Origin: Eutypa lata
Lineage: Eukaryota > Ascomycota > Sordariomycetes > Xylariales > Diatrypaceae
Length of the DNA stretch: 64,000 nucleotides
Direction: 5' to 3'
NCBI GenBank assembly: GCA_022661535.1
Contig: JAKULF010000008.1
Coordinates: 2,728,001-2,792,000 of the forward strand
The notes under the pieces were generated by a model. It was not told the DNA's origin. It did no database searches and saw nothing but the letters and a program-made list of their open reading frames with translations. Shown here one piece after another: positions 21,618 to 31,500 of the stretch; position 1 is the stretch's first letter, and every line of letters begins with the position of its first letter. The translations under genes were made by a program, and so were the position numbers.

Positions 21618-23022
21618 ATGCCTCTGTAAGTCTCCGTTACGTCTCGTACCATATCTTGTATTACAAATACTCATCACCAAACTACCACTACACAGCCATC
21701 TCCTAGGCAAGAAGTCATGGAATGTATACAATACAGCGAACATCGAGCGCGTGCGGCGCGACGAAGCGGCGGCACGGGATCGTGAAGAGGCCGAGGAGCA
21801 GCGCCAGCAGGAAGTCGACGGGGCGCGCCGCTTAGCCATCCTGCGCGGCGAGGTCCCTCCGCCCTTACCACCTACTGAGGAAGACGACGACCACCAGCAA
21901 CGACAACATGCACAGACCGGCGATAATAGCTTCGCGGCGAGCAAGAGCTGGGGTAGTGGTGGTATGGGAAAGAAGAAACGCAAGCGCCATGGCGAGGATG
22001 ACACGGATTTCGAGATGCGACTCGCACGGGAGCAGCAGCAAGAGCAACAACAGCAGCGACTCGAACGGGACGAGACGGGAGACGGCGATACTCTGAACGA
22101 AAGCGCAGGTATGGGGAAAAGCAAAACAAGAGATACGGGTCGGACCAGCACCAACACCAGCGATGCGCCGCTGACGGATAGTGCGGGGCACATCGACCTG
22201 TTCCCCGAGGAGCGGGAGCGGGCTGCGGTCACGGCACTCAAACTCGAGCGTGAGCAGCAGCAGCAGCAGCAGCATGCGAACAAGACGAGGAGGAATAAAG
22301 AGGAAGTGGCAGAAGAGCGGCGCGAGGCGGCTGCTGAGAGGAAGAAGCGCGAGTACGAGGACTCGGTCATGATGAAGTTCGCGAACGCGGCGGGACGGGA
22401 TGGCACGCTGGCGCCGGAGGGGCCGTGGTACGCGCAGAAGAATAAACCACCACCGCGGCAATCCCACGATGGTGGAGATGGTGATGGTGATGGCGAAGAT
22501 GATAATGCGATGGCATTGACTATGGCAGAAATGCCCTCGAAGGACGTCTGGGGTAACGAGGATCCGCGACGCCGAGAGCGCGAGGCGGCGCGGGTTGTGA
22601 CGAATGACCCGCTGGCGATGATGAAGCGGGGCGCGGCGAAGGTTCGAGAGGTGGAGAAGGAGAGGAGGCGGACGGATGAGGAGAGGGAGAGGGCGTTGAG
22701 GGAGCTGAGGAGGGAGGAGAGAAGGGAGAGGAGGGAGAGGAAGGAGAAGAGGCGGAGACGGGAAGGAGGACGGGATCAGGGTGGCGATGATGACTTGGAG
22801 GGGTTTAGCTTGGATGACCCGGGACTGGGCCGTTCTGAGAGGAAACACCGACACCAACAGGAGGAGGGTGATGATCATGGCGATGACCTTCACCACAAAC
22901 ATCGACATAGGCATCGGCACCATTCATCGGACCATCACCGACATCGCCATGAGAACAATCACAGCCGGTCAAGCAGGGACTATGAGGGTGATGATAGGCG
23001 TTCACACGGGCATAGCCGTTGA
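21618..23022 (+). CDS. LENG1-like, Cir_N domain splicing-associated protein
   Basis: Predicted 444-residue nuclear protein in two exons: an 8-nt first coding exon (21618-21625, ATGCCTCT), a 70-nt intron (21626-21695, GTAAGT..ACACAG) and 21696-23022. Splicing produces the conserved start MPLHLLGKKSWNVYN of LENG1 (leukocyte receptor cluster member 1) homologues with the N-terminal CIR domain; the family continues with RVRRDEAAARDREEAEEQ and RRLAILRG, both present. The rest is highly charged: glutamine runs coded by AGC/CAG repeats, long Arg/Glu helical segments and a His/Arg/Ser-rich C-terminus reminiscent of RS-like splicing proteins. Members of this family associate with spliceosomal complexes. 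An annotation starting at the internal ATG at 21751 would miss the conserved domain start. The acidic/basic repeat regions create long shadow frames on the opposite strand. Confidence 0.87.
22253..22273 (+). repeat. (AGC)7 coding repeat (polyglutamine)
   Basis: Seven AGC/CAG units within the LENG1-like gene encoding a short glutamine run. Confidence 0.85.
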
Positions 23023-23303
23023 GATGCGGCGAAAACGGATCACTACTAGATCGGCATTATGCATGGCGTTTATTTTAGAACATTATTACTAGATACCCCC
23101 CGATCGTATGATTATGAAATACATGCTCGCATTATACAATTTATTCAACATTTGCTTGTCTATATCGTTCGTTTTCCAACTATGTATGTAGATGATTCTC
23201 GGCGAAATGGGGTATCATTATTCCTGCGCCGTTCGCTTATTCCAACCCACCCAGCATCGATCGAAAGATGAAGAAACATTTCTTCGCGACTTTGTTTGCT
23301 TGT

Positions 23304-24005
23304 TTATTTCCTCTCTTGCCACGGCAGGCTAATGGCTACGGGGTCCATGTGCTTCTCGGTTAGCGTTACTATCTTCGGCGCGTCGTCTAGCTCTTTCAGC
23401 CCCTTCATGATGGCATCGAGCGTCTCCTTGCTCAGCCCTTCCTTGCGGTCACTATAGATATCCAAGCCCTCCTGCGTGAACAGCGTCGGCGCAAACCAGG
23501 TAACGACCCACCTCTCGACACCGCCATCATTGCTGTCATCGTCACCTCCCGTCTCCGCCGCCGCTGCCGCCGTTATGGGACGCTCACCATAACCAAGGAC
23601 CTCCCAATGGCTACTCGCGATCTTCAGCCAGCCCTTGCCGCGCCAATCCCAGGCGCCGCCGGGGTGGGCTGGGTCGGCGGGCTTGTCGATGCCCTCGACC
23701 GCCTTGACACCACCGCTGCCGGCGCCGGATTGAACACCTTTCTTCTCGTATTCGACTAGGTCGTCGACGGCCAGTGGGGCCTTGTCCGCGTTGTTGCATG
23801 GCTTGTAGGTTATGCGCACGTTCTGGGCCGACCTCCATATCGAGAGGGTCGAGTGCGTCACGGACCAGGTCCCGTACAGCCATTCGAGGGGCGGCGGGAC
23901 GAAGGGCGCAGGGTCGGTGATTTCGGCCGCGTCATTGTCGAGTCCCTTGGGTAGGTACTTCGTTGGTGGTCGGATGCTGATGCTGGTGGGGATTCGCGCG
24001 GCCAT
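23304..24005 (-). CDS. Conserved hypothetical, possible lipocalin-like fold
   Basis: Intronless 233-residue protein without signal peptide or membrane segment. It has alternating short strands rich in Trp and Tyr (LEWLYGTWSVTHSTLSIW near residue 39; WRGKGWLKIASSHWEVLGYG near 121; WVVTWFAPTLFTQEGLD near 166), a pattern compatible with a small beta-barrel of the lipocalin/nitrobindin kind, though that is only an impression. A disordered Ala/Gly/Asp/Asn-rich loop lies between strands at about 145-162. ATG context is good. The gene is convergent with the LENG1-like gene, only 281 bp from its stop. I do not recognise a named family and assign no function. Confidence 0.7.
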   Translation of the reverse strand: MAARIPTSISIRPPTKYLPKGLDNDAAEITDPAPFVPPPLEWLYGTWSVTHSTLSIWRSAQNVRITYKPCNNADKAPLAVDDLVEYEKKGVQSGAGSGGVKAVEGIDKPADPAHPGGAWDWRGKGWLKIASSHWEVLGYGERPITAAAAAETGGDDDSNDGGVERWVVTWFAPTLFTQEGLDIYSDRKEGLSKETLDAIMKGLKELDDAPKIVTLTEKHMDPVAISLPWQERK

Positions 24006-25159
24006 GATAGGTAGGTAGATTGGTAGGTAGATTGGTAGGTAGGTGGGATTGAAAGGTTGGTATGTAAAAGAGCGAGGTAGAGCTAAGCTAGGTAGGAGAT
24101 GGATGATGATACCTACGTAGAGGTAGGTATGTAGTGATGCAAGGCGTTACTGCTACTGACTGAGATGTGCCCTGAATTGAAGTTTTCTGTTTATTACGAG
24201 AATTTGTTAGGCAATAACATCAATGCTCGAGATCCATCTACCTATACGCAGAGTATTTTATAGTAATGCTAAAATAGGGAGGTAAACTAAACTACCTTAC
24301 CGCCGATAGCTGGGATGTCAATGCGATTGTGTTTCAGGAACCAATGATGTCACGCTAACTACTACTTAGGATTAGGTACCCGACGCGATGAGCACTCGAG
24401 TCCATAAAAACGAATTGCATGTGATAAAAAAAAAGCAATCGATTATTCGACTTCAGCACCAGCTGCTTCTAATCAAGGCGTTTCGTCATTCTTTTTCCTC
24501 TTCTCCTTTTTCTCACTCTACAGGTATCATAACTACCTAAACTACTTAAGTAACTCACGATAGGTATCTAAAGACTGGCAAGTCGGGTAGGTCTTAGCCA
24601 CGAAGTAGCTTGAGTAAATGGTCGAATTGTCGGCTAACTACATTAGGAGACACATGTATGTAGTAACTGGTATGGTCTCGTCGCCCAACTCAAACTTTCC
24701 CTTCCTCCAATTTTTATCACCGTCGGTTTGGTAAGGCTGATTGATCGTACCTACCTAAATCACTAATAATGTTGTTACTCCTTGCCGTATTTTCCACACT
24801 CTTTTACCTACTGTAACGCTGATTTCCCCCAACACCATCACGAAATTTTGTTAATACTGATCACCTCCATCGCATTTTCATGATTCATGTTGCTGTCAGC
24901 CTCCCACTCGTAAAAATATTATTTTTCGAGGTGCGAAACCAAAACAAGGGGTAATCAGACAAATCCAACTTGATATTGGAGGTATTATAATAACATCCCT
25001 GGTAATAATTCGCCCCCCACACCGTCATTGTCGATTCGATAGCAAATCCTTCGGGCCGTTTCTTATTTCAACCTCATCGGTTTGTCGACCACACTCAGTT
25101 ATAATTCCGGGAATTCAGCTCACTCATTTCTAGTAGACCTCTTTCTTTTTTACTCCACC
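24006..25159. other. Intergenic, divergent promoter region
   Basis: About 1.15 kb between divergent genes. It starts with a TAGGTAGG-type tandem run (24008-24045) just upstream of the minus-strand gene, then AT-rich sequence without credible frames. Confidence 0.55.
24008..24045. repeat. TAGG/TAGATTGG tandem run
   Basis: Imperfect tandem copies of TAGGTAG(ATTGG) immediately upstream of the start codon of the 23304-24005 gene, probably in its 5' leader. Confidence 0.7.
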
Positions 25160-25831
25160 ATGGAGGAGGACGATGATGTCGCAGCCGCGATGGCTGAGGC
25201 AATGGGGTTCTCGAGCTTCGGCGGTCCGAAATCCAATAAACGGCGCAAGTTCAACCCTAGCGCTGATGCTGTCGTCGACTCTGATTCCAACGCCACTTCG
25301 GCCTCACAAGCATCGTCTAACCGTGGTGGGCCCATGAGTTCAGGATCCAACTCCACCCCTCTGGGCATCAGAGCACAGAACAAAGACGAAATCGCTCTTG
25401 ACTTGGACAATGATGACGACGATGGTGAAAGCGGTTCTGCTTTTGGCGCTGCTACCGCCATTCAAGACACAATTGACGAGGACGATCCCGATCCCGAGCC
25501 GCAGTATATTGACACATCACGTCCGTCGGCCCCTGTGAGTGAAGAGCCCGGGGGTGGCCTTGAAGCCAAGATCGACTCGATAGTTGGAGCTTATCATGGT
25601 CGACCAAGTCAGCCATCGACAGTACCAGTATTCAACACTAGTACCAGAGGTGGCCGCGGGGGTAGAGGTGGCTATCAGCCCACCCGTGGTAGGGATCGCG
25701 ATCAAGGCAAGAAATGGTGGGAGGACTATTATGACCCGACCTCGAATGTCAATCCCTGGGAGCGTCTGGAGCGAGATCAAGGTTTGAAACCGAGGGGTCA
25801 GTGGATGTCGTGGGAGGAGGCGAAACGTTGA
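25160..25831 (+). CDS. Conserved fungal protein with RGG motifs
   Basis: Intronless 223-residue acidic protein of unknown function. The start at 25160 sits in an ideal context (CCACCATGG); the frame can be extended upstream only to a TTG. Seen: an N-terminal helix (MEEDDDVAAAMAEAMGFSSF), a basic NKRRK cluster that could be a nuclear signal, a Ser/Asn-rich linker, a very acidic segment around residues 95-115, an RGG-box (RGGRGGRGG near 175-190) and a strongly patterned Trp/Tyr-rich C-terminus (KKWWEDYYDPTSNVNPWERL followed by GQWMSWEEAK). The RGG box and charge pattern suggest a nuclear or RNA-associated role; this is inference. The C-terminal block looks like the conserved part of the family. 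Confidence 0.75.
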   Translation: MEEDDDVAAAMAEAMGFSSFGGPKSNKRRKFNPSADAVVDSDSNATSASQASSNRGGPMSSGSNSTPLGIRAQNKDEIALDLDNDDDDGESGSAFGAATAIQDTIDEDDPDPEPQYIDTSRPSAPVSEEPGGGLEAKIDSIVGAYHGRPSQPSTVPVFNTSTRGGRGGRGGYQPTRGRDRDQGKKWWEDYYDPTSNVNPWERLERDQGLKPRGQWMSWEEAKR

Positions 25832-27576
25832 GCTGATCTTGTATGGGAGGTGGGTTACCTATTGTCCGTCCATGTAGGGCACTGACCTCACTAGAGTACA
25901 GCTATCTTCCTGTCAGTCAATCTAGTTATGAGAAAAGAGGGGAAATCATCGGAGCTAAGAACTGCACTTCCCACTTCCAATTAAGTGAGTGACGGGCTTG
26001 GGATCAGCTCCGACATTGAATGATCCTACCAGCCTACGCGCTCATCATATCACGTGACACCCTCGACTATCACGATGGCGTCTCTCCTACGGGGTGTGGC
26101 TGAAGATCATTATGGCTTCTCACATGATGGGCTCTACGCTTTGTCAGCAGCCCCCCAGACCAATCCATGGGCTAGGGGGATCTACGGTTGGCTACGGTTC
26201 ACCGTGTCTAAGACACAGGTCTCTGGTTTGTGGCACTGGGCCATGAGAGGGTCATTCACTGTATTACTACTGCTTGCTGGAGGGAAGAGCCGTCCAAGCC
26301 ATCCCCTCGGATACGATAACGAACCAATAAGAAGTACAACAAGACCACAGAGGGGAATGTCTACTGCCCCTGCTACCGCCAGCCATTACGAAAGAGGAAA
26401 TATCCACATCCCCCAAACGGCAAAGTGCCGTCCTCTCTCGTCGGATGTGTGTATGGGGGTGTGATCTATCTGCAAGTACATGTCCAATGCTGGCGCCCCT
26501 AGTGTGTCCCTAAGACGGTCAATCACATCCTCCGGATCCTTCCCCAAGATCTGCCCAGTCCCTTCCCTGCTACCGAACGACCCAAGCCTGCAGATGTGAC
26601 AGCCACCCACCCACATCCACATGGGTCGCACGTATGCACGTCAGGCTGCCTTTCACCCCCGGCCGGCCCTCCATCAACACCCCTACCCAAACACAGAGAT
26701 GATGTACTTTTTTTTAAGTCCATGGGTTTACCTGAATCGCCTGAACGCCGTCCAATCATGAATCGTGACTTCGTGAAACAAACAAACCCGCCCACCTGGC
26801 TGGCTAGCTAGCTTGCTTGCTCTGCTTGCTCAGCCCGCCCCTCCCCCAGTATGTACGTGCTAGTAATGGTCGCGTGGAGACAAAGCAGCTGCAAGACGCA
26901 GGAACAAGACCGTGTCCCGGCCCCTGGCTCGTGCTGCTCACACACCACAACCCACAAGCTCGTCGCTGGTTGGGCGACCCGCTGCCGGTTGGTCAGAGCG
27001 GCAAGCGGGAGATGGGCGTCTAAAAACGCACACACACACACACACAATAAATAAAAAAAGGGTTTTCCCGCGTTGCCGCCCAACCGCAACCTCCTCCACC
27101 CACACCACCTACCCGAAACCCGCCGAATATGCAGGCAAAGCCTTCAGGGTTCAGCTGCAGGGGGGACGTTGCAGAATTCCGGAGATTAGGTAGAGGAGGG
27201 TGGAGGGGGCGTGTGCATTTGGCGTCAGATCGCACGCAGCAGCAGATCTTGCTGGTGCTGGTGCTGGTGTTGCCGCTGCCAGATCTCTCTCGCGTGGCGC
27301 CCCATAATGATGTGCGTCCCGAATGCAACGCAAAAACGGCCACTAAAAAAGCCAAATCAAACGACATTGGTAGAAAGGGGAAAATAGTAATTAGGTGTAA
27401 TGTTAAGGTGAGTGAGTGGGTGTGTAACTTTTGAGGCTCAAAATCCGCTGCCAACCACCATCGCTGTTTTCTGGCTCATCTGTGTACGATGTGCCACGCA
27501 GTGCGATGCGGCTGGAAATAAATAAATAAAGGAAGAAAGAAAAAAAAGAATCGTGTGCAGAAATAAGTTGGCGATT
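25832..27576. other. Intergenic, GC-variable, no supported gene
   Basis: 1.7 kb between a plus-strand gene and the 3' end of the KxDL gene. Several frames of 60-144 codons overlap on both strands but have no domain, start context or splice support. Contains a (CA)9 run. Confidence 0.5.
27029..27046. repeat. (CA)9 microsatellite
   Basis: Nine tandem CA units in the intergenic region downstream of the KxDL gene. Confidence 0.85.
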
Positions 27577-28541
27577 CTAGTACTCTGGGGAAGGGTATCT
27601 TTCGCGGGCCTTCTTGTACTCCTTGGAGTGCTTCTTCTCGGCCTTCTTCTTCAGGGATCTGCAGGTTTTGTTTTCACAATCGTTAGCCGCTGGATCAATG
27701 TAAAAAAAACCAAGCTCTGTATCGTAGATCATGAAAATAATGTATCTACTAATTTCCCGCAAGCAATGCGAGAAAAGCTCGTTCGCGTGAAATTCAAAAT
27801 TGTCTTGTTTCGAGGCTCTGCTCGCTGCGACCTTTCGCAGCAAAGAGAAAAAAAAGGGAAGACTTACGAGACTTTCTTCGATGTCCACTCGAGGTTCGCC
27901 CGCACCTCCTGCGCATCCTGCAGGCCCTCCTGGAAGCGAGCGCGCGACCTGGCAAGTCGCGCCTGCGCCTTGGCCTGCAGCTCGAGGAGCTCGCGGTGCT
28001 TCGCGTTGAGCTGGCCGGAACTGTGGTTATTTATGTTTGTTAGCTAATGATGATGATGATGATGATGATGAAAAAGGGGGGAAAGGAAGGGAAAAAAAAC
28101 TCACGTCTGCGCCTGCACGGCCAAGCTCCGGTCCAGCGGGATCGGGTCGAAGCTGTCGGCGAACCGGTCCTGGATGTACTCGTTGAAGTCGACGCCGCTG
28201 GCGCTGGCGGCGCTGCTGACTCCGTCCTGGTAGTAGTAGCCGCCGCCGTTGTTGTGGTGGTCGTTGCTGCCGCCGTTCTGGCTCTGCTGGTGGTGGTGGT
28301 GGCTGTTGTAGTAGTAGTCGCTGCCGCTGCTGTCCGTGGTCCCGGTGGTGTAGCCTGCGGTGCTGCTGCCGTGGCCGTAGGACGGCACCCCCGAGGTCAC
28401 CGAGGCGTCGTTGTCCTCGGGTGGCGAGGCCGAGTAGGTGCTCCCGCCGCTCTGGTAGCCAGAGCAGGATGAGGGCCCCTTGGTGGGGATCGCGACTGCC
28501 CCTGAGGACGCGGCGTAGTACTGTGGTGTGTAGGTCGCCAT
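27577..28541 (-). CDS. KXD1: KxDL-domain protein (BLOC-1 subunit KXD1-like)
   Basis: Predicted 223-residue subunit of the BLOC-1-type endosomal complex. Three exons: 28105-28541, 27868-28020 and 27577-27658, with introns of 84 and 209 nt (GTGAGT and GTAAGT donors, both with CTAAC branch sites). The first exon encodes a low-complexity Ser/Gly/Tyr/His/Asn-rich N-terminus (to about residue 115). The conserved domain then starts at FADSFDPIPLDRSLAVQAQT and continues through SGQLNAKHRELLEL and EVRANLEWTSKKVSSLKKKA to the end KKARERYPS. The name-giving K-x-D-L position reads R-A-N-L here. Exons two and three carry the diagnostic part. KXD1 links BLOC-1 to endosome maturation; role here inferred from the family. 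Confidence 0.83.
28047..28070. repeat. (ATG)8 microsatellite in KXD1 intron
   Basis: Eight ATG units (CAT on the coding strand) inside the first intron of the KxDL gene, between donor and branch site. Confidence 0.9.
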
Positions 28542-31500
28542 TGTGTGTGGTGGATGAGGCTATTGGTTGGTTGGTGTGGTGGATGGATGTGTGTGATGTG
28601 GTAAGACGTGCAGGGTGGTGTAGTAATGCGTCAAGTAGGTTGCTGAGTGGGCAGGTGTATGCGCGTGCCTGTGTGTGTATGTGCAGGTAGGGTGATACTA
28701 GGAGTGTAGTATCTATGGATATGGGTATGTGGATGGCACACTGGTGTGGCTGTCCTTGGGTGGGTGTATGTGTATGTTGTTGTAGACAAAGTATCAAGTG
28801 GGCAAGACAAGTGCTATCGATCGTCAAAGAAGAGAAGAAGTTTTGTGACAAGAAGGCTATCTTGAGTATAATATGAAGGAGTCGTTGTTGATGAGAGGAA
28901 AGTGATGAAGAAGAAGGAAGAAAAGAAAGTCTTCCAGTCCGTCGACAACGACCCCTTTTATACCTTTTTCTGACCTCTATATCTAGGGCCATTGCCTGCT
29001 ACTCTAAGCTTTCTCTTCCTGCTACTTTCGGTGGAATAGAAAGTCCATCTTCCCTTGCCCTCCCATACATACGGTAAGACCTCTTCCCCCTCCCCCTCCC
29101 CCGTGGCGAGCCAACCAACGGGGGGATAAGTCTCGACGACTCTATTCGTCGAAGGGGGAGGGGGGGGTCGAGCGAGAGGGAGAGACGGGAACCCCGCTTC
29201 GTTCCGGGGAGATGGTTTGATGATGAGCATGAATAGGAGCATAATGATGAGGTAGATAGACCAGACTAGAGATAGAACTACACCAACGTCAGGCAGAGAA
29301 AGGCAAGGGGGGCCGGGACCCTGTCTCTTCTCCTCTAACCGGGACCGACTAATAGGAGTTATCTCTGTGTATGTAGCTACGTATACCTTAGGTATAGGCA
29401 TGGGGGGACAGAGTACATGTGCACGTTACGTAGATACAGCAGGAACCGCCGATGATGGATAGTAGCGAGTGACAAAGGGCGTGCTTGCTTGCTACGGCGG
29501 CGGCTATCAAGCCGTCTTGGAGACTGGGTTCTTTTCCCGGGACTAGCCAGGCTCTCCTTACCTGGTCCTGGTATATAGTATCTGTCACTCGTTCACGTAT
29601 TACCTATGCTTACTTGTTCCGCGCCAGGGAGGGGGAGAAAAGTATGTACTCCATGTGTGTAAGTGAGTGAGCAAGTGGACTAGTTGGCTATAGGACAGGC
29701 AAGGCAGACAGGCACACATGTTAAGATATGCCGGGGGTTTAGATAGACCCTGCCTAATTATGTAACGCCGATCATCGATGTTTGCAATAGAAGTACATGC
29801 CAAACGGCACAACCATGTGAGAAGCATGGGATGCATGGCACGTTGCAGGTAATAGTCAGCTTTTGGGGGAAAATTAGTTAGATAAAATGAAAGGAGAAAA
29901 AAGTTCATCGAGCCTTCTAACCCTCATCTGCATATGCCGAGAGGCGATTATCATGCCCACTACGCGTGGTACCGGTGGAGCCTACCAGGGCTACTAGAGA
30001 AAGGGAAAACTGGCGTGGAGGGGGTGTGAATGCAGAGAGGGCGAGGGATATCCGATTCGATCATGGAACGGAGTATGCTTAGTGACAAGGAGGATCTCGG
30101 AGGGTGTGAACTTGGGCGCGGGAGAGGGAGATAATGTAACGGGGCGTGTGTGAACGCCGCGTGTAGGGGGGGGAAGAGGACGCACAGTACGAACGGGGAC
30201 ACCGCCACGAGAAGGGAAAAAATAACGACATCGGATTAGATTAGCGTTTGAAGTGTCATTGGGATGGTTGGCCATGTGTGATAGAACATTTGGAATACAA
30301 GCTAGAATACGATAGGCTGCCCAGCAGACTGGCAATTGGGAACAGGGAGAAGAGGTACATATCATCCATGGGACGGGGTGAAAATGCAACAAGGGAACCG
30401 CAATGCCTACGGAGGGAAAGTGTTGTACGACGAAGACTAGGGTCTTGTTAGCTCCGAGAAGCCTATTTAGACAACGGCTTCTCAGATGTAACTAACTACA
30501 TACATTGCATTGGAGGTTCTTCGACACTTGCTATCGGGACACCATAAGGGGCGTGCGTGCAAATATACATATTGCACGTACGTCGTGTCGTGGGTCGGCA
30601 TTAGAGGCATATGGGGTGATGGGCCGGCTCCCAGGACCTACGTTAGCAATTGACCAACAACCGGTCAATTGGAGCCGATTGATGCCTACGCCCACTCAAT
30701 TCGAGACCATCCAGTCGGGTTTGGCCACCGATATGGGGAATTGACTGACCTGATAGCTATACATATAGACCGCAACGCAGCAAGCGCGCTGACGCTAAGA
30801 AGGGCTAAAGGGGGTGGGCGGACAAAAGGCGGCGGCGACATTGGGATGGATTCCTCCTCATGGTAACTCTGTCGTTGTCTTGCAGGCAGAGGAGCGGGTC
30901 GATTACCCCGTTGGCTGAAATCCCCAGAAGAGTGGGAGGAAAACTGGGAGGGAGGCGAGGAACCATGAAAGAGAGAGAGAAAGCGTGTCGGAGGCAGACG
31001 TCGAAGAAGCCAAAGAAAAAGAGCGCTGTCAATTTGTCAGGTCAGGCAGAAGTGCAGCAAGTCGGGCATTTTTTTGTGTCATGATGTATGTGTTGTCAAA
31101 AGGGTCCCCCAGCCGAACCAGGGCCCTGCCGAAAATAAGTACTTGCTGTTTTTCCCTTCGGAGATTCCTGGAAAACACTATTTATTTTCTATTCTCTCTT
31201 CTACGTTAAAAGCTGTGATCCCGCGACTTCATCAATATAGACTAACCCAACAAAGAGAGGATAGAATTCATCTTCTATCTACAGAGAGCCGAATCCTTCA
31301 ACGGCAAAGCAAGAATTAAGGTACTGACTGATGACTGACGTCCTTTCGAAAAGAGATCTGGTCAGCCCCTGTCGCTTTCTCTTTTGGGACGATTACCACG
31401 AACGGGTTCTTGAAGAAGAAAAAACGCTACGTAGCTCAGGGCTGGCCCAGGGATCTGTCGGCTTAAGTCAATGGAAGAAAAAGTGTCGATTTTTTAAGGG

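Noticed and set aside
21438..22923. Minus-strand frames of 322 and 352 codons
   Set aside because: Low-complexity Ser/Arg/Leu-rich shadows of the charged repeats in the LENG1-like gene; no motif or start support.
26054..26464. 136-codon plus-strand frame
   Set aside because: No domain, no conserved-looking pattern and no partner exons; considered random.
28027..28992. 321-codon minus-strand frame
   Set aside because: Overlaps the KxDL gene in another frame; His/Gln/Arg low complexity arises from its repeats.
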